Below are positions 1 to 7,108 of a stretch of 12,364 nt of DNA, in pieces (the first letter of the stretch is position 1; each line of letters begins with the position of its first letter). The position numbers and the translations under genes were made by a program. This stretch comes from JAKANT01 sp035502095. GTDB lineage: Bacteria > Pseudomonadota > Gammaproteobacteria > Burkholderiales > Burkholderiaceae_F. The notes under the pieces are model-generated. The model had not been told where the DNA came from, did no database searches, and worked only from the letters and a program-made list of their open reading frames with translations. The stretch is taken from positions 1-12,364 of the forward strand of contig DATJUX010000047.1 of the NCBI GenBank assembly GCA_035502095.1. Reading direction: 5' to 3'.

Positions 1-2
1 CC

Positions 3-1454
3 GTGCTGACGCCGGCCAACGTCGGCATGCAGACCTTCGGCAAGGTGGCCTTCTTCGCCGTCGACGGCAAGGTCGACGCCCAGCCGCTCTATCTGTCGAA
101 CGTGAACATCCCGGGGGTGGGGACGCGCAATGTGCTCTACGCCGTGACCGAACACGCGAGTGCTTACGCATTCGACGCCGACAGCGGCACGGAGCTTTGG
201 CAGAAATCGATGCTTGGCACCGGCGAGACACCAGCACAAAGCGACAGCCTCCACCTCAATTGCAGCCAGGTCGCCCCGGAGATCGGGATCACGGCGACAC
301 CCGTCATCGATCGCACACGGGGTCCCAATGGCGCGCTTTACCTGATCGCGATGTCGTTCGATTCTTCCGGTAACTACATTCAGCGCGTGCACGCTCTGGA
401 CGTCGCGACGGGCGCCGAACTGTTCGGCGGGCCGCAGACCATCGCCGCGTCCTACCCCGGCACCGGCGCCAACAGCTCGAATGGGCGTGTCGTGTTCGAT
501 CCCGGTCAATATGAGGAGCGGGTCGGCTTGTTGATGCTCAACGGCGTGCTGTACAGCGCATGGACATCGCACTGTGATTTCGATCCCTACACCGGCTGGG
601 TCATCGGCATCGACGCGCGAACGCTGCAACAAGCGAGCGTGTTCAACGTCACCCCCAACGGCGCGAAGGGCGCAATCTGGATGGCCGGCTCGGGGTTGGC
701 GGCGGACAGCAGCGGCGCGATCTACTTCATCGCCGGCAACGGAACGTTCGACGAGAGTGCGACCGGGATCCCTGCCGACCTCGGCAATGCCTTCCTGAAG
801 TTGTCGACGCAGGGCGGGCTCGCGGTCGCGGACTTCTTCGCCTCCTACGACACGACGGCGCTGTCGGATATCGACGAGGATTTCGGCTCCGGCGGAGCCC
901 TGCTGTTTCCCGACCTCGTCGATGCCGGCGGCAATACGCGGCATCTTGCCGTGGGCGCCGGCAAGGACGCCAAGATCTACGTCGTCGATCGCGATTCGAT
1001 GGGCGGGTTCAGCTCGAGCGGGAACAACAACTACCAGGTGCTGGTCAGCTCACTCGGGGGCAGCGTGTTCTCGAAGCCCGCCTATTTCAACGGCGCGCTC
1101 TACTACGGCGCGGTCGGCGACAACATCAAGGCATTCCCGGTCGTAAGCGCGCTGGTGTCCGCCACGCCCAGCAGCCGGACGGCCACGACCTTCGCCTACC
1201 CCGGCGCCACGCCGAGCATCTCGTCAAACGGCAACACAAAAGGCATCGTCTGGGCGGTGGAGAACAACTCGACCGCGGTGCTGCACGCCTACGACGCGAG
1301 CAACCTGGCGCGCGAGTTCTACAACAGCAACCAGGCGGCCAACGGCCGCGATCAGTTCGGCGCGGGCAACAAGTTCATCGCCCCGGTGATCGTGAACGGC
1401 CGCGTGTACGTCGGCACCCCGGACGGCGTCGCCGCCTTCGGGCTGCTGCCCTAG
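3..1454 (+). CDS. PQQ-like beta-propeller repeat protein, 5'-truncated
   Basis: The frame is open from the window edge, so the GTG at position 3 is only the first codon seen and not a supported start. About 483 residues are visible, ending at TAG. The protein is rich in propeller-blade repeats of the PQQ/quinoprotein type, in which an alternating hydrophobic strand is followed by a D-x-x-T/S-G-x-x-L/W turn: residues 54-66 (AYAFDADSGTELW) and 128-140 (RVHALDVATGAEL), plus a last blade at about 458-480 (VNGRVYVGTPDGVAAF). No membrane helix or catalytic motif is visible. Proteins of this kind are usually exported, but a signal peptide, if present, would lie upstream of the window. There is no sign of the dehydrogenase active-site residues of true PQQ alcohol dehydrogenases, so enzymatic function is not claimed. 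It converges on the DUF4239 gene and is probably unrelated to the arginine cluster. Confidence 0.75.
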   Translation: MLTPANVGMQTFGKVAFFAVDGKVDAQPLYLSNVNIPGVGTRNVLYAVTEHASAYAFDADSGTELWQKSMLGTGETPAQSDSLHLNCSQVAPEIGITATPVIDRTRGPNGALYLIAMSFDSSGNYIQRVHALDVATGAELFGGPQTIAASYPGTGANSSNGRVVFDPGQYEERVGLLMLNGVLYSAWTSHCDFDPYTGWVIGIDARTLQQASVFNVTPNGAKGAIWMAGSGLAADSSGAIYFIAGNGTFDESATGIPADLGNAFLKLSTQGGLAVADFFASYDTTALSDIDEDFGSGGALLFPDLVDAGGNTRHLAVGAGKDAKIYVVDRDSMGGFSSSGNNNYQVLVSSLGGSVFSKPAYFNGALYYGAVGDNIKAFPVVSALVSATPSSRTATTFAYPGATPSISSNGNTKGIVWAVENNSTAVLHAYDASNLAREFYNSNQAANGRDQFGAGNKFIAPVIVNGRVYVGTPDGVAAFGLLP

Positions 1455-1457
1455 AAA

Positions 1458-1475
1458 GTCGCGCCGGCGCGCGAC
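1458..1475. terminator. GC-rich hairpin between convergent genes, possible bidirectional terminator
   Basis: A perfect 7-base inverted repeat (GTCGCGC / GCGCGAC) surrounds a CGGC loop, 4 bases after the stop of the propeller gene and 4 bases before the stop of the oppositely oriented DUF4239 gene. The tail is poor in U: three T on the minus strand and a CCTCTC tract on the plus strand. Its position supports termination, but the missing U-run weakens the call. Confidence 0.45.
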
Positions 1476-1478
1476 CTC

Positions 1479-2288
1479 TCAGCGCTCGCCGGACATGACG
1501 ATGCGGTGTTTGTCGATGTCCGCCAGCAGGTCGATCATGGGCTGCTGCGACACCGTGGTCAGAGTGAAGCCGCTGACCGGTTGATCGAGCGAGCTGATCA
1601 GCGCGACGACCGACGCAAATGCGAGTGCCAGGACAGGCATCGCCAGCGTTCTCTTCGATTCGGCGAGGCCCGCCTGATATCCGACCAGGCTCATGCCGAG
1701 GAACGTGAGCACCGCCAGCGTGAACCAGATCCCGATGGGAATTCGCGCTTGAACTCCTATCGCCACACGCGAAGCGTGAACGGCGGCCATTTCGTTGAGC
1801 GATTCGATATAAAGGGCCGCGACATCCGAGTTCATGTCCCGGTGTGCGTGCACGAGCGCCAGGCTCCACAGGTGCTCCTGGATACGCTCGGCTTCTTCGA
1901 TGACGTGCTCCACCCGTTCCGCATCGGCCGACTGGAACGCCGAAGCGCGATCGAATACGTACTGGCGTAGCAGAGCCTTCGTCTCCGTACGCTCGGGTTC
2001 GGCCAGGAAATCGCTCCGATGCCAGGCGGTACGCACTGCATTCGCTTCTGCCCGGACAAGCTCCTTGCGCGAATCGAAACGGTCGGACGCGATGCCGAAC
2101 GTGAAGGCAAGAATGAACGCCAACAGCGCGAGGACGGAACCTTCTATCGCCGAGACGGGCGATTCCTTTTCCTCCTGCGATCGACGGTGCGCCCTTCGAC
2201 CGAGACGGTATCCCACCTCGATGGATAACGCGACGAGGATGACGGTCCCAGCGAAAAATCCGACGATCGAAAAATCAGCGAGGCTCAT
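1479..2288 (-). CDS. DUF4239 (bestrophin-like) membrane protein
   Basis: This 269-residue protein of unknown function has four likely membrane helices, at about residues 5-22, 48-66, 183-203 and 212-232. A long charged and probably helical soluble segment (about 70-180) separates the two pairs, which is the layout of the DUF4239/bestrophin-like family. The C-terminal stretch at 235-251 (DQPVSGFTLTTVSQQPM) matches the family pattern of D-x-P-x-x-G followed by a V-S-x-x-P strand. Bestrophins are anion channels, but channel activity has not been shown here. The ATG start places the first helix right at the N-terminus; only a weak GGGGA ribosome site lies about 12 bases upstream. It is on the same strand as the arc genes but 211 bases beyond arcC, with a possible promoter element of its own in that gap, so it may be a separate unit. 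Confidence 0.75.
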   Translation of the reverse strand: MSLADFSIVGFFAGTVILVALSIEVGYRLGRRAHRRSQEEKESPVSAIEGSVLALLAFILAFTFGIASDRFDSRKELVRAEANAVRTAWHRSDFLAEPERTETKALLRQYVFDRASAFQSADAERVEHVIEEAERIQEHLWSLALVHAHRDMNSDVAALYIESLNEMAAVHASRVAIGVQARIPIGIWFTLAVLTFLGMSLVGYQAGLAESKRTLAMPVLALAFASVVALISSLDQPVSGFTLTTVSQQPMIDLLADIDKHRIVMSGER

Positions 2289-2499
2289 TGCCGCTCTGTC
2301 CCCGTATCAGGTGGTACGCGAGCCGTTCGCCTTGGGACGCGGTATCGAGCACGTCTCCCGACCAGTCCGGCCTCACTGTGGGCGGTCATGGCCGCGCGTC
2401 GATGCTCAGTTTGCACAGCGCCTCCCTGCCCGGCCTTGACCGGGGTCAAGCGCTCTGCCGCAAGCGCCAGGCGCGACCCGATGTGGTGGACGACGCGCT
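2289..2499. other. Intergenic gap between arcC and the DUF4239 gene
   Basis: This 211-base stretch has no convincing gene. Its one clear structure is the palindrome at 2435-2450. A 34-codon minus-strand frame starts at 2389 and ends in a TGA overlapping the DUF4239 ATG, but it has no good ribosome site and an arginine-rich composition typical of chance frames. No strong terminator follows arcC: the palindrome could form only a 6-base stem with no U-run. Confidence 0.6.
2435..2450. promoter_or_regulatory. Candidate FNR/Anr-type box (TTGAC-N4-GTCAA)
   Basis: The 16-base sequence CTTGACCGGGGTCAAG is an inverted repeat with perfect 7-base arms and a 2-base centre. Its inner 14 bases fit the spacing of FNR/Anr sites (TTGAT-N4-ATCAA), with the common C/G change at the fifth base of each half. 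On the minus strand a CAAACT hexamer at 2413-2408 is centred 32 bases from the palindrome centre, the spacing expected for an FNR class II promoter, though it matches only 3 of 6 bases of the -10 consensus. A promoter here would serve the DUF4239 gene with a leader of about 110 bases. It could instead be a weak hairpin at the end of the arc transcript. Confidence 0.35.
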
Positions 2500-3441
2500 T
2501 CAACGCGCCGCGTACTCGATTCCCGCCGCGTCCCTCGTCACGGTCGTGCCGGCGGCGCCATCGATGACGGCACCGAGGTCGGCGAGCGCGCCGATGGCGG
2601 CACGCTTGCCGCTCGCGCGAGCGAAGCGGCACGCCGCGTCCACCTTCGGTCCCATGGACCCTGCAGCGAAGGAGATCTCCGACAGCGCCTCGGGCGTGGC
2701 GCGGCGGATGGCCTTTTGCGTCGGCTTGCCCCAGTCGACGTAGACGGCGTCCGCATCGGTGAGCATGACCAGGAGATCGGCACCGAGGTCGCGCGCCAGC
2801 AGCTCGGTCGCCAGGTCCTTGTCGATCACGCACTCGATGCCCACCAGCTTGCGGTGCGCACCCGCCTCGTAGACCGCCGGAATGCCGCCACCGCCCGCGG
2901 CGATGACGATCGTGTTGTGCTCGAGCAGCCACTTGATGGGGCGCAGTTCGAAGATGCGCTTGGGCTCGGGCGAGGCGACCACGCGGCGCCATTTGTCGCC
3001 GTCCTGCTTGAAGATCCACGTCTTCTCGGCCGCGAGCCGATCGGCCTCGTCCTTCGAATAGACGGGACCGATGAACTTGGTCGGGTTCTTGAATGCCGGA
3101 TCCTTCGCATCGACCTCGATCATCGTCAGCAGCGTGGCAAACGGCCGCTCGAACGGCACCAGGTTGCCGAGCTCCTGCTCGATCATGTAGCCGATCATTC
3201 CCTCCGTCTGCGCGCCGAGCACGTCGAGCGGATACGTCTCGACCTTGGCGTAGGCGGCGCCCTGCAGCGCCAGCAGGCCCACCTGCGGGCCGTTGCCGTG
3301 GCCGATCACCAGGTCGTGCTTCATCGCGATCGGCGCGAGCGCCTGCGCGGCAATCCGCACGTTGCGGCGCTGGTTCTCGGCGGTCATTTCCTCGCCGCGC
3401 CTGAGAAGGGCGTTGCCGCCCAGGGCTGTCACGATCAGCAT
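2500..3441 (-). CDS. arcC: Carbamate kinase
   Basis: The last enzyme of the arginine deiminase pathway: carbamoyl phosphate + ADP gives ATP + carbamate, which breaks down to ammonia and CO2. It is cytosolic. The 313 residues match the usual length of about 310. Amino-acid-kinase fold motifs are in order: A-L-G-G-N-A at 6-11, GHGNGPQVG at 47-55, LGAQTEGMIGYM at 75-86, AAGGGGIP at 181-188, CVIDKDLATELLA at 204-216, TDADAVY at 228-234 and GSMGPKV at 261-267. The ATG at 3441 was chosen because the protein begins at the family's usual N-terminus and AAGAGGA lies about 7 bases upstream. The frame stays open 71 codons further up, but that part is read from the permease gene in another frame. Only 4 bases separate it from the permease stop, so the two are probably translated together. 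Confidence 0.95.
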   Translation of the reverse strand: MLIVTALGGNALLRRGEEMTAENQRRNVRIAAQALAPIAMKHDLVIGHGNGPQVGLLALQGAAYAKVETYPLDVLGAQTEGMIGYMIEQELGNLVPFERPFATLLTMIEVDAKDPAFKNPTKFIGPVYSKDEADRLAAEKTWIFKQDGDKWRRVVASPEPKRIFELRPIKWLLEHNTIVIAAGGGGIPAVYEAGAHRKLVGIECVIDKDLATELLARDLGADLLVMLTDADAVYVDWGKPTQKAIRRATPEALSEISFAAGSMGPKVDAACRFARASGKRAAIGALADLGAVIDGAAGTTVTRDAAGIEYAAR

Positions 3442-3445
3442 GGTT

Positions 3446-4762
3446 TTATCCTCTTGACGTGCGCCGCCTCTGCCACACGTAAACCGGAAATCCGAGCAGC
3501 AGCAGGATGAGGCCGTAGAGCACTGCCGTCGGGCCGCAGCCATAGATGGTGAACAGGCTGAAAACGAACGCGATGACGCCGACCACGCCGACGCGCGGCG
3601 CAAGCGGGCCGCCGCGCCCGGCCTGTGCGGCAACCAGGCCGACCGCGAGCGCACAGAATGCGTACGGGATCACGGCGGCCATCGTGCTCAGGCTCACCAC
3701 GAGGTTGTAGAAAGCGCGCACGCCGGGCGCCCCCAGGGCCTGCAGGCCGACCATCGCGGTGGCGAGGGCGGCGGAAACGACGATGCCCTGCGCCGGCACG
3801 CCGCGCGCCGACACGCGGCCGAAGATCGGCGGGAACAAGCGGTCCTGCGCTGCCGCCATCGGCACCTGGCCCATCAGCAGGGCCCAGCCGTTCAGCGCTC
3901 CGATCGAAGACAGGATCACGGCCGCCGCCACGGCACCAGCGCCCCATCCGCCCCACATCAGTCGCGCGGCGTCGGTGAACGGAGCCAACGACGTGAGCAA
4001 CTGCTCGCGCGGCACGACGCCGAGCACGACGACTGTTCCCAGCACGTAGAGCGCGGCGGCGACGGCGATGCCGAGAATCGTCGAGCGCGGAATCGTGCGC
4101 GCGGCGTCGCGCACGTCGCCCGCGGGTACCGTGGCCGATTCCAGGCCGAGGTAGGCGAACATGGTGAGCGGTGCAAGCGCCGCAGCGGCTGTGGCCAGCG
4201 GCTGGCCGCTCGGATTGAATTCGGCGAGTTGATCCGTGCGCACATGGAACAGCCCCAACACGGCGATCGCAATGAAGGGCACGAGCTTCGAATACGTGGT
4301 CACCTCGGCGAACACCCCGACCGCCTTCACGCCGCGCAGGTTGACCAGCACGACCGCCCAGATGGCGCCGAGCGTGAGCGCCAGCGCCACAGCCTTGTTG
4401 CCGTACGAAGGCGCGAGGTTGATCAGGGCGCCGGCAAACGCGAACGCGATGGCCGGCAGCGAGGCCCAGATCGAGATCCAGTAGCCCCAGGCGACGAGGA
4501 AGCCCGCGAAGTCGCCGTAGGCCATGCGTGTGTAGGCATATGGCCCCCCGGTGGCCGGCGCGATCGCGGCCAGGCGCGCGAACGTGAGCCCGAGGCAGAT
4601 GGCGCCGATTCCCATCACCACCCACATCAGGATCGAGAGCAAACCGTACGGCGCCACGGCCGAGGGCGAGAGGTAGAACCCCGAGCCCACCATGTTGCCG
4701 ACCACCACGGCCGTGCATGCGGCGAGGCCGAGGCTCTTGCCCCCGTTGGCGGTCGCAGCCAC
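3446..4762 (-). CDS. AdiC/CadB-like basic amino acid antiporter (APC superfamily)
   Basis: A 438-residue inner-membrane carrier with about 12 helices. Compared from memory with E. coli AdiC (arginine:agmatine antiporter), it keeps the unwound helix-1 motif GNMVGSG (22-28), the TGGPYAY loop (71-77), Y94 (AdiC Y93), E208 (AdiC E208) and W293 (AdiC W293, which stacks on the arginine guanidinium). AdiC W202 is replaced by F202. This supports a basic-amino-acid or polyamine exchanger. It sits between arcB and arcC, where arginine deiminase operons often carry the unrelated ArcD, so arginine/ornithine exchange is the likeliest role, but the substrate is inferred. The start is GTG at 4762, 7 bases after the arcB stop; an AGGA ribosome site overlaps that stop codon (CTAGGAC), which suggests coupled translation. 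Confidence 0.85.
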   Translation of the reverse strand: MAATANGGKSLGLAACTAVVVGNMVGSGFYLSPSAVAPYGLLSILMWVVMGIGAICLGLTFARLAAIAPATGGPYAYTRMAYGDFAGFLVAWGYWISIWASLPAIAFAFAGALINLAPSYGNKAVALALTLGAIWAVVLVNLRGVKAVGVFAEVTTYSKLVPFIAIAVLGLFHVRTDQLAEFNPSGQPLATAAAALAPLTMFAYLGLESATVPAGDVRDAARTIPRSTILGIAVAAALYVLGTVVVLGVVPREQLLTSLAPFTDAARLMWGGWGAGAVAAAVILSSIGALNGWALLMGQVPMAAAQDRLFPPIFGRVSARGVPAQGIVVSAALATAMVGLQALGAPGVRAFYNLVVSLSTMAAVIPYAFCALAVGLVAAQAGRGGPLAPRVGVVGVIAFVFSLFTIYGCGPTAVLYGLILLLLGFPVYVWQRRRTSRG

Positions 4763-4769
4763 CGCCGTC

Positions 4770-5774
4770 CTAGTCGGCCAGCGTGGCGACGAGGATCGCC
4801 TTGATGGTGTGCAGGCGGTTCTCGGCCTGCTCGAAGCAGATGTTGCGTTCGGACTCGAACACTTCGTCGGTGACTTCGAGGCCGTCGCGGATGCCGTAGG
4901 TCTCGGCGATCTGCTTGCCCAGCGTCGTTTCCGTGTCGTGGAAAGCCGGCAGGCAGTGCATGAACTTCACCTGCGGGTTGCCGCTTGCCTTCATCAGCGC
5001 GTTGTTGACCTGGTACTTCATCAGCAGGCCGATGCGCTCCTTCCACACCTCCTTGGGTTCGCCCATCGACACCCAGACGTCCGTATGGATGAAATCGACA
5101 CCGGCAACGGCCTTGTGCGGATCGTCGGTGATGGTGAGCTTCGCGCCGTACTTCGCTTCCAGGTCGCGCGCGAGCTTCACGTATTCCTCGGCCGGCCATA
5201 GCTGCTTGGGTCCGCAGAGGCGCACGTCCATGCCCATCAGGCAGCCGACGATCATCAGCGAATGCCCCATGTTGTTGCGCGTGTCGCCCATGAAGGCGTA
5301 CTTGATGTCGCCGATCGGCTTGTCGCTGTGCTCGCGCATCGTCATCACGTCGGCGATCATCTGGGTCGGGTGGTATTCGTCCGTCAGCCCGTTGAACACC
5401 GGCACGCCGGCGTACTTGGCCAGCGTCTCCACACCGGTCTGGCTCGCGCCGCGGTATTCGATCGCGTCGTACATCCGGCCGAGCACGCGCGCCGTGTCCT
5501 TGAACGACTCCTTGTGTCCGATCTGCGAACCCGAGGGATCGAGGTAGGTGACGTTTGCACCCTGGTCGTGGCAGGCGACCTCGAACGCGCAACGGGTACG
5601 GGTCGAGGTCTTCTCGAAGATCAGGCAGATCTCCTTGTCTTGCAGGTGGCGCTGTTCGGTGCGCGCGTACTTGGCGCGCTTGAGATCGCGCGCGAGGTCG
5701 AGCAGGTAGCGGAATTCGCGCTGCGTGAAGTCCTGGACCGTGAGCAGCGAACGGTTGCGAATGTTGAAGCTCAT
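4770..5774 (-). CDS. arcB: Ornithine carbamoyltransferase, catabolic type
   Basis: The second enzyme of the arginine deiminase pathway: citrulline + phosphate gives ornithine + carbamoyl phosphate. It is cytosolic. The 334 residues are close to the roughly 336 of catabolic ArcB proteins. Motifs are in order: carbamoyl-phosphate-binding STRTR at 57-61, HPTQ at 135-138, MGDTRNN at 162-168, ornithine-side TDVWVSMG at 231-238, and catalytic HCLPAFHD at 273-280. Catabolic direction is inferred from length and from its place between arcA and arcC; the sequence alone cannot exclude anabolic use. The ATG at 5774 has an AAAGGA site 7 bases upstream and gives the family's standard N-terminus (MSFNIRNRSLL). 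It starts 44 bases after the arcA stop. Confidence 0.95.
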   Translation of the reverse strand: MSFNIRNRSLLTVQDFTQREFRYLLDLARDLKRAKYARTEQRHLQDKEICLIFEKTSTRTRCAFEVACHDQGANVTYLDPSGSQIGHKESFKDTARVLGRMYDAIEYRGASQTGVETLAKYAGVPVFNGLTDEYHPTQMIADVMTMREHSDKPIGDIKYAFMGDTRNNMGHSLMIVGCLMGMDVRLCGPKQLWPAEEYVKLARDLEAKYGAKLTITDDPHKAVAGVDFIHTDVWVSMGEPKEVWKERIGLLMKYQVNNALMKASGNPQVKFMHCLPAFHDTETTLGKQIAETYGIRDGLEVTDEVFESERNICFEQAENRLHTIKAILVATLAD

Positions 5775-5818
5775 GACGACATCCTTTGAGGCGGTGGGTC
5801 GGAAGGCGCGCGCCGGGT

Positions 5819-7036
5819 TCAGAACGCGGGGTCGCGCGAAATCGGGCAGGTCATGCAGTGGCCGCCGCCGCGGCCGCGGCCTAGTTCGGCGCCGCGCACG
5901 GTAATGACCTCGACGCCGGCCTTGCGCAGCAGGGTGTTGGTGTAGGTGTTCCGGTCATAGGCGACGACCACCCCCGGTTCGAGCGCGACGACGTTGTTGC
6001 CGTCGTCCCACTGCTCGCGTTGCGCCTGCCACGCGTTGCCGCCCGTCTCCACCACGCGCAGTTCCTTGAGCCCGAGCGCGTCGCGCACCACGTCGAACAG
6101 GTGGCCCTTGTCGGTGTGCACCTCGACGCTGCCCTTGCCATCGGGCCGGATGCTGTAGCAGCGCACCTGGTCGGAGACCTCGCGGTAGGCGGTGACGAGA
6201 TCGCGATCGCAGAAGCTGAATACCGTGTCGAGGTGCATCGCGGCGCGGCTCTTCGGCATCAGGCAGCCGATCACACGCTGCGTCGCCTTTTGCTCGAACA
6301 GCCGGCCTGCAACCTGGTAGACGGCCTGGCGCGTGGTGCGTTCGCCCATGCCGATGAGCACCACGCCCTTGCCCACCGGCATCACGTCGCCGCCTTCGAG
6401 CGACGAGGCGCCGAACGACTCGTCGGAGTCGCCCCACCAGATCCGGCAGCCCTTGAAGCGCGGATGGAACTTGTAGACCGCGCGTTGCAGCAGCGTCTCC
6501 GGCTTGCGCGCCGGCCAGTACATCGGGTTGACGGTGACGCCGTCGTAGATCCAGCACGACGGATCGCGCTGGAACAGCGTGTTCGGCACCGGCGGCAGCA
6601 GAAACTCCGTACCGCCATAGGCCTCTTCCAGCATCGCCGCCCACTCGCTCTTCGGTACGTCGAGCACGGCGATGCCGCCGATCAGATGCTCGGCCAGCTT
6701 CTGCGCCGGCATCTCCTCGAGCCAGGCGCGCAGCGGCGCCACGCCCAGGCCCACGTCGTTGACGGTGAGGCGCCGGTCGAGCACCCATGCGCGCGCGGTC
6801 TTGTCCTGCAGCGTCTCGGCCAGCATCTCGTGCAGGTCGATCACCTCGGTGCCGCGGTCGCGCATCTTGAGCACGAAGTCGTGGTGGTCGCGCTGCGCCT
6901 CGGGCACCCACAGCATGTCGTCGAACAGCAGTTCGGCGGCATTGCCAGGGGTGAGGCGCTGATGCGCGAGACCCGGCCGGCAGACCATCACGAGCCTGAG
7001 CTTACCAACCTCGCTATGGACACCCAATTTGTGCAT
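5819..7036 (-). CDS. arcA: Arginine deiminase
   Basis: The first enzyme of the arginine deiminase pathway: arginine + water gives citrulline + ammonia, which raises cytoplasmic pH. The 405 residues are close to the 406-418 usual for the family. Catalytic positions of the guanidino-modifying (pentein) fold are all present: D158 in FQRDPS (155-160), E214 in LEGGD (213-217), H268 and D270 in MHLD (267-270), and the nucleophile C394 in GGGHCMTCP (390-398). The ATG at 7036 has AAGGAG about 8 bases upstream. The gap to the upstream antiporter gene is 72 bases, the largest inside the array. It holds no clear terminator or promoter, so read-through is assumed. Confidence 0.96.
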   Translation of the reverse strand: MHKLGVHSEVGKLRLVMVCRPGLAHQRLTPGNAAELLFDDMLWVPEAQRDHHDFVLKMRDRGTEVIDLHEMLAETLQDKTARAWVLDRRLTVNDVGLGVAPLRAWLEEMPAQKLAEHLIGGIAVLDVPKSEWAAMLEEAYGGTEFLLPPVPNTLFQRDPSCWIYDGVTVNPMYWPARKPETLLQRAVYKFHPRFKGCRIWWGDSDESFGASSLEGGDVMPVGKGVVLIGMGERTTRQAVYQVAGRLFEQKATQRVIGCLMPKSRAAMHLDTVFSFCDRDLVTAYREVSDQVRCYSIRPDGKGSVEVHTDKGHLFDVVRDALGLKELRVVETGGNAWQAQREQWDDGNNVVALEPGVVVAYDRNTYTNTLLRKAGVEVITVRGAELGRGRGGGHCMTCPISRDPAF

Positions 7037-7108
7037 GACGTACTCCTTCGGTCCGGCAGGACTGCCATCTGGAAGAATTCGAAACGCCCAACCTGTGCAC
7101 GCGGCTCC

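Noticed and set aside
2285..2389. A 34-codon minus-strand leader frame whose TGA overlaps the DUF4239 ATG.
   Set aside because: The overlap is suggestive, but there is no ribosome site before its ATG and its arginine-rich content looks like chance in GC-rich DNA.
3442..3654. A 71-codon N-terminal extension of carbamate kinase.
   Set aside because: It reads the permease gene in another frame. The ATG at 3441 has a good ribosome site and the family's usual N-terminus.
5775..5818. A GGCGCGCGCC palindrome in the arcA-arcB gap, considered as a terminator or operator.
   Set aside because: It has no loop and no U-run, and a self-complementary GC decamer is expected by chance at this base composition.
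7037..7108. Possible internal promoter or attenuator in the 72-base gap before arcA.
   Set aside because: Only a 4-base GTCC/GGAC stem and no convincing -35/-10 pair or FNR-like site were found; the gap holds little besides the arcA ribosome site.
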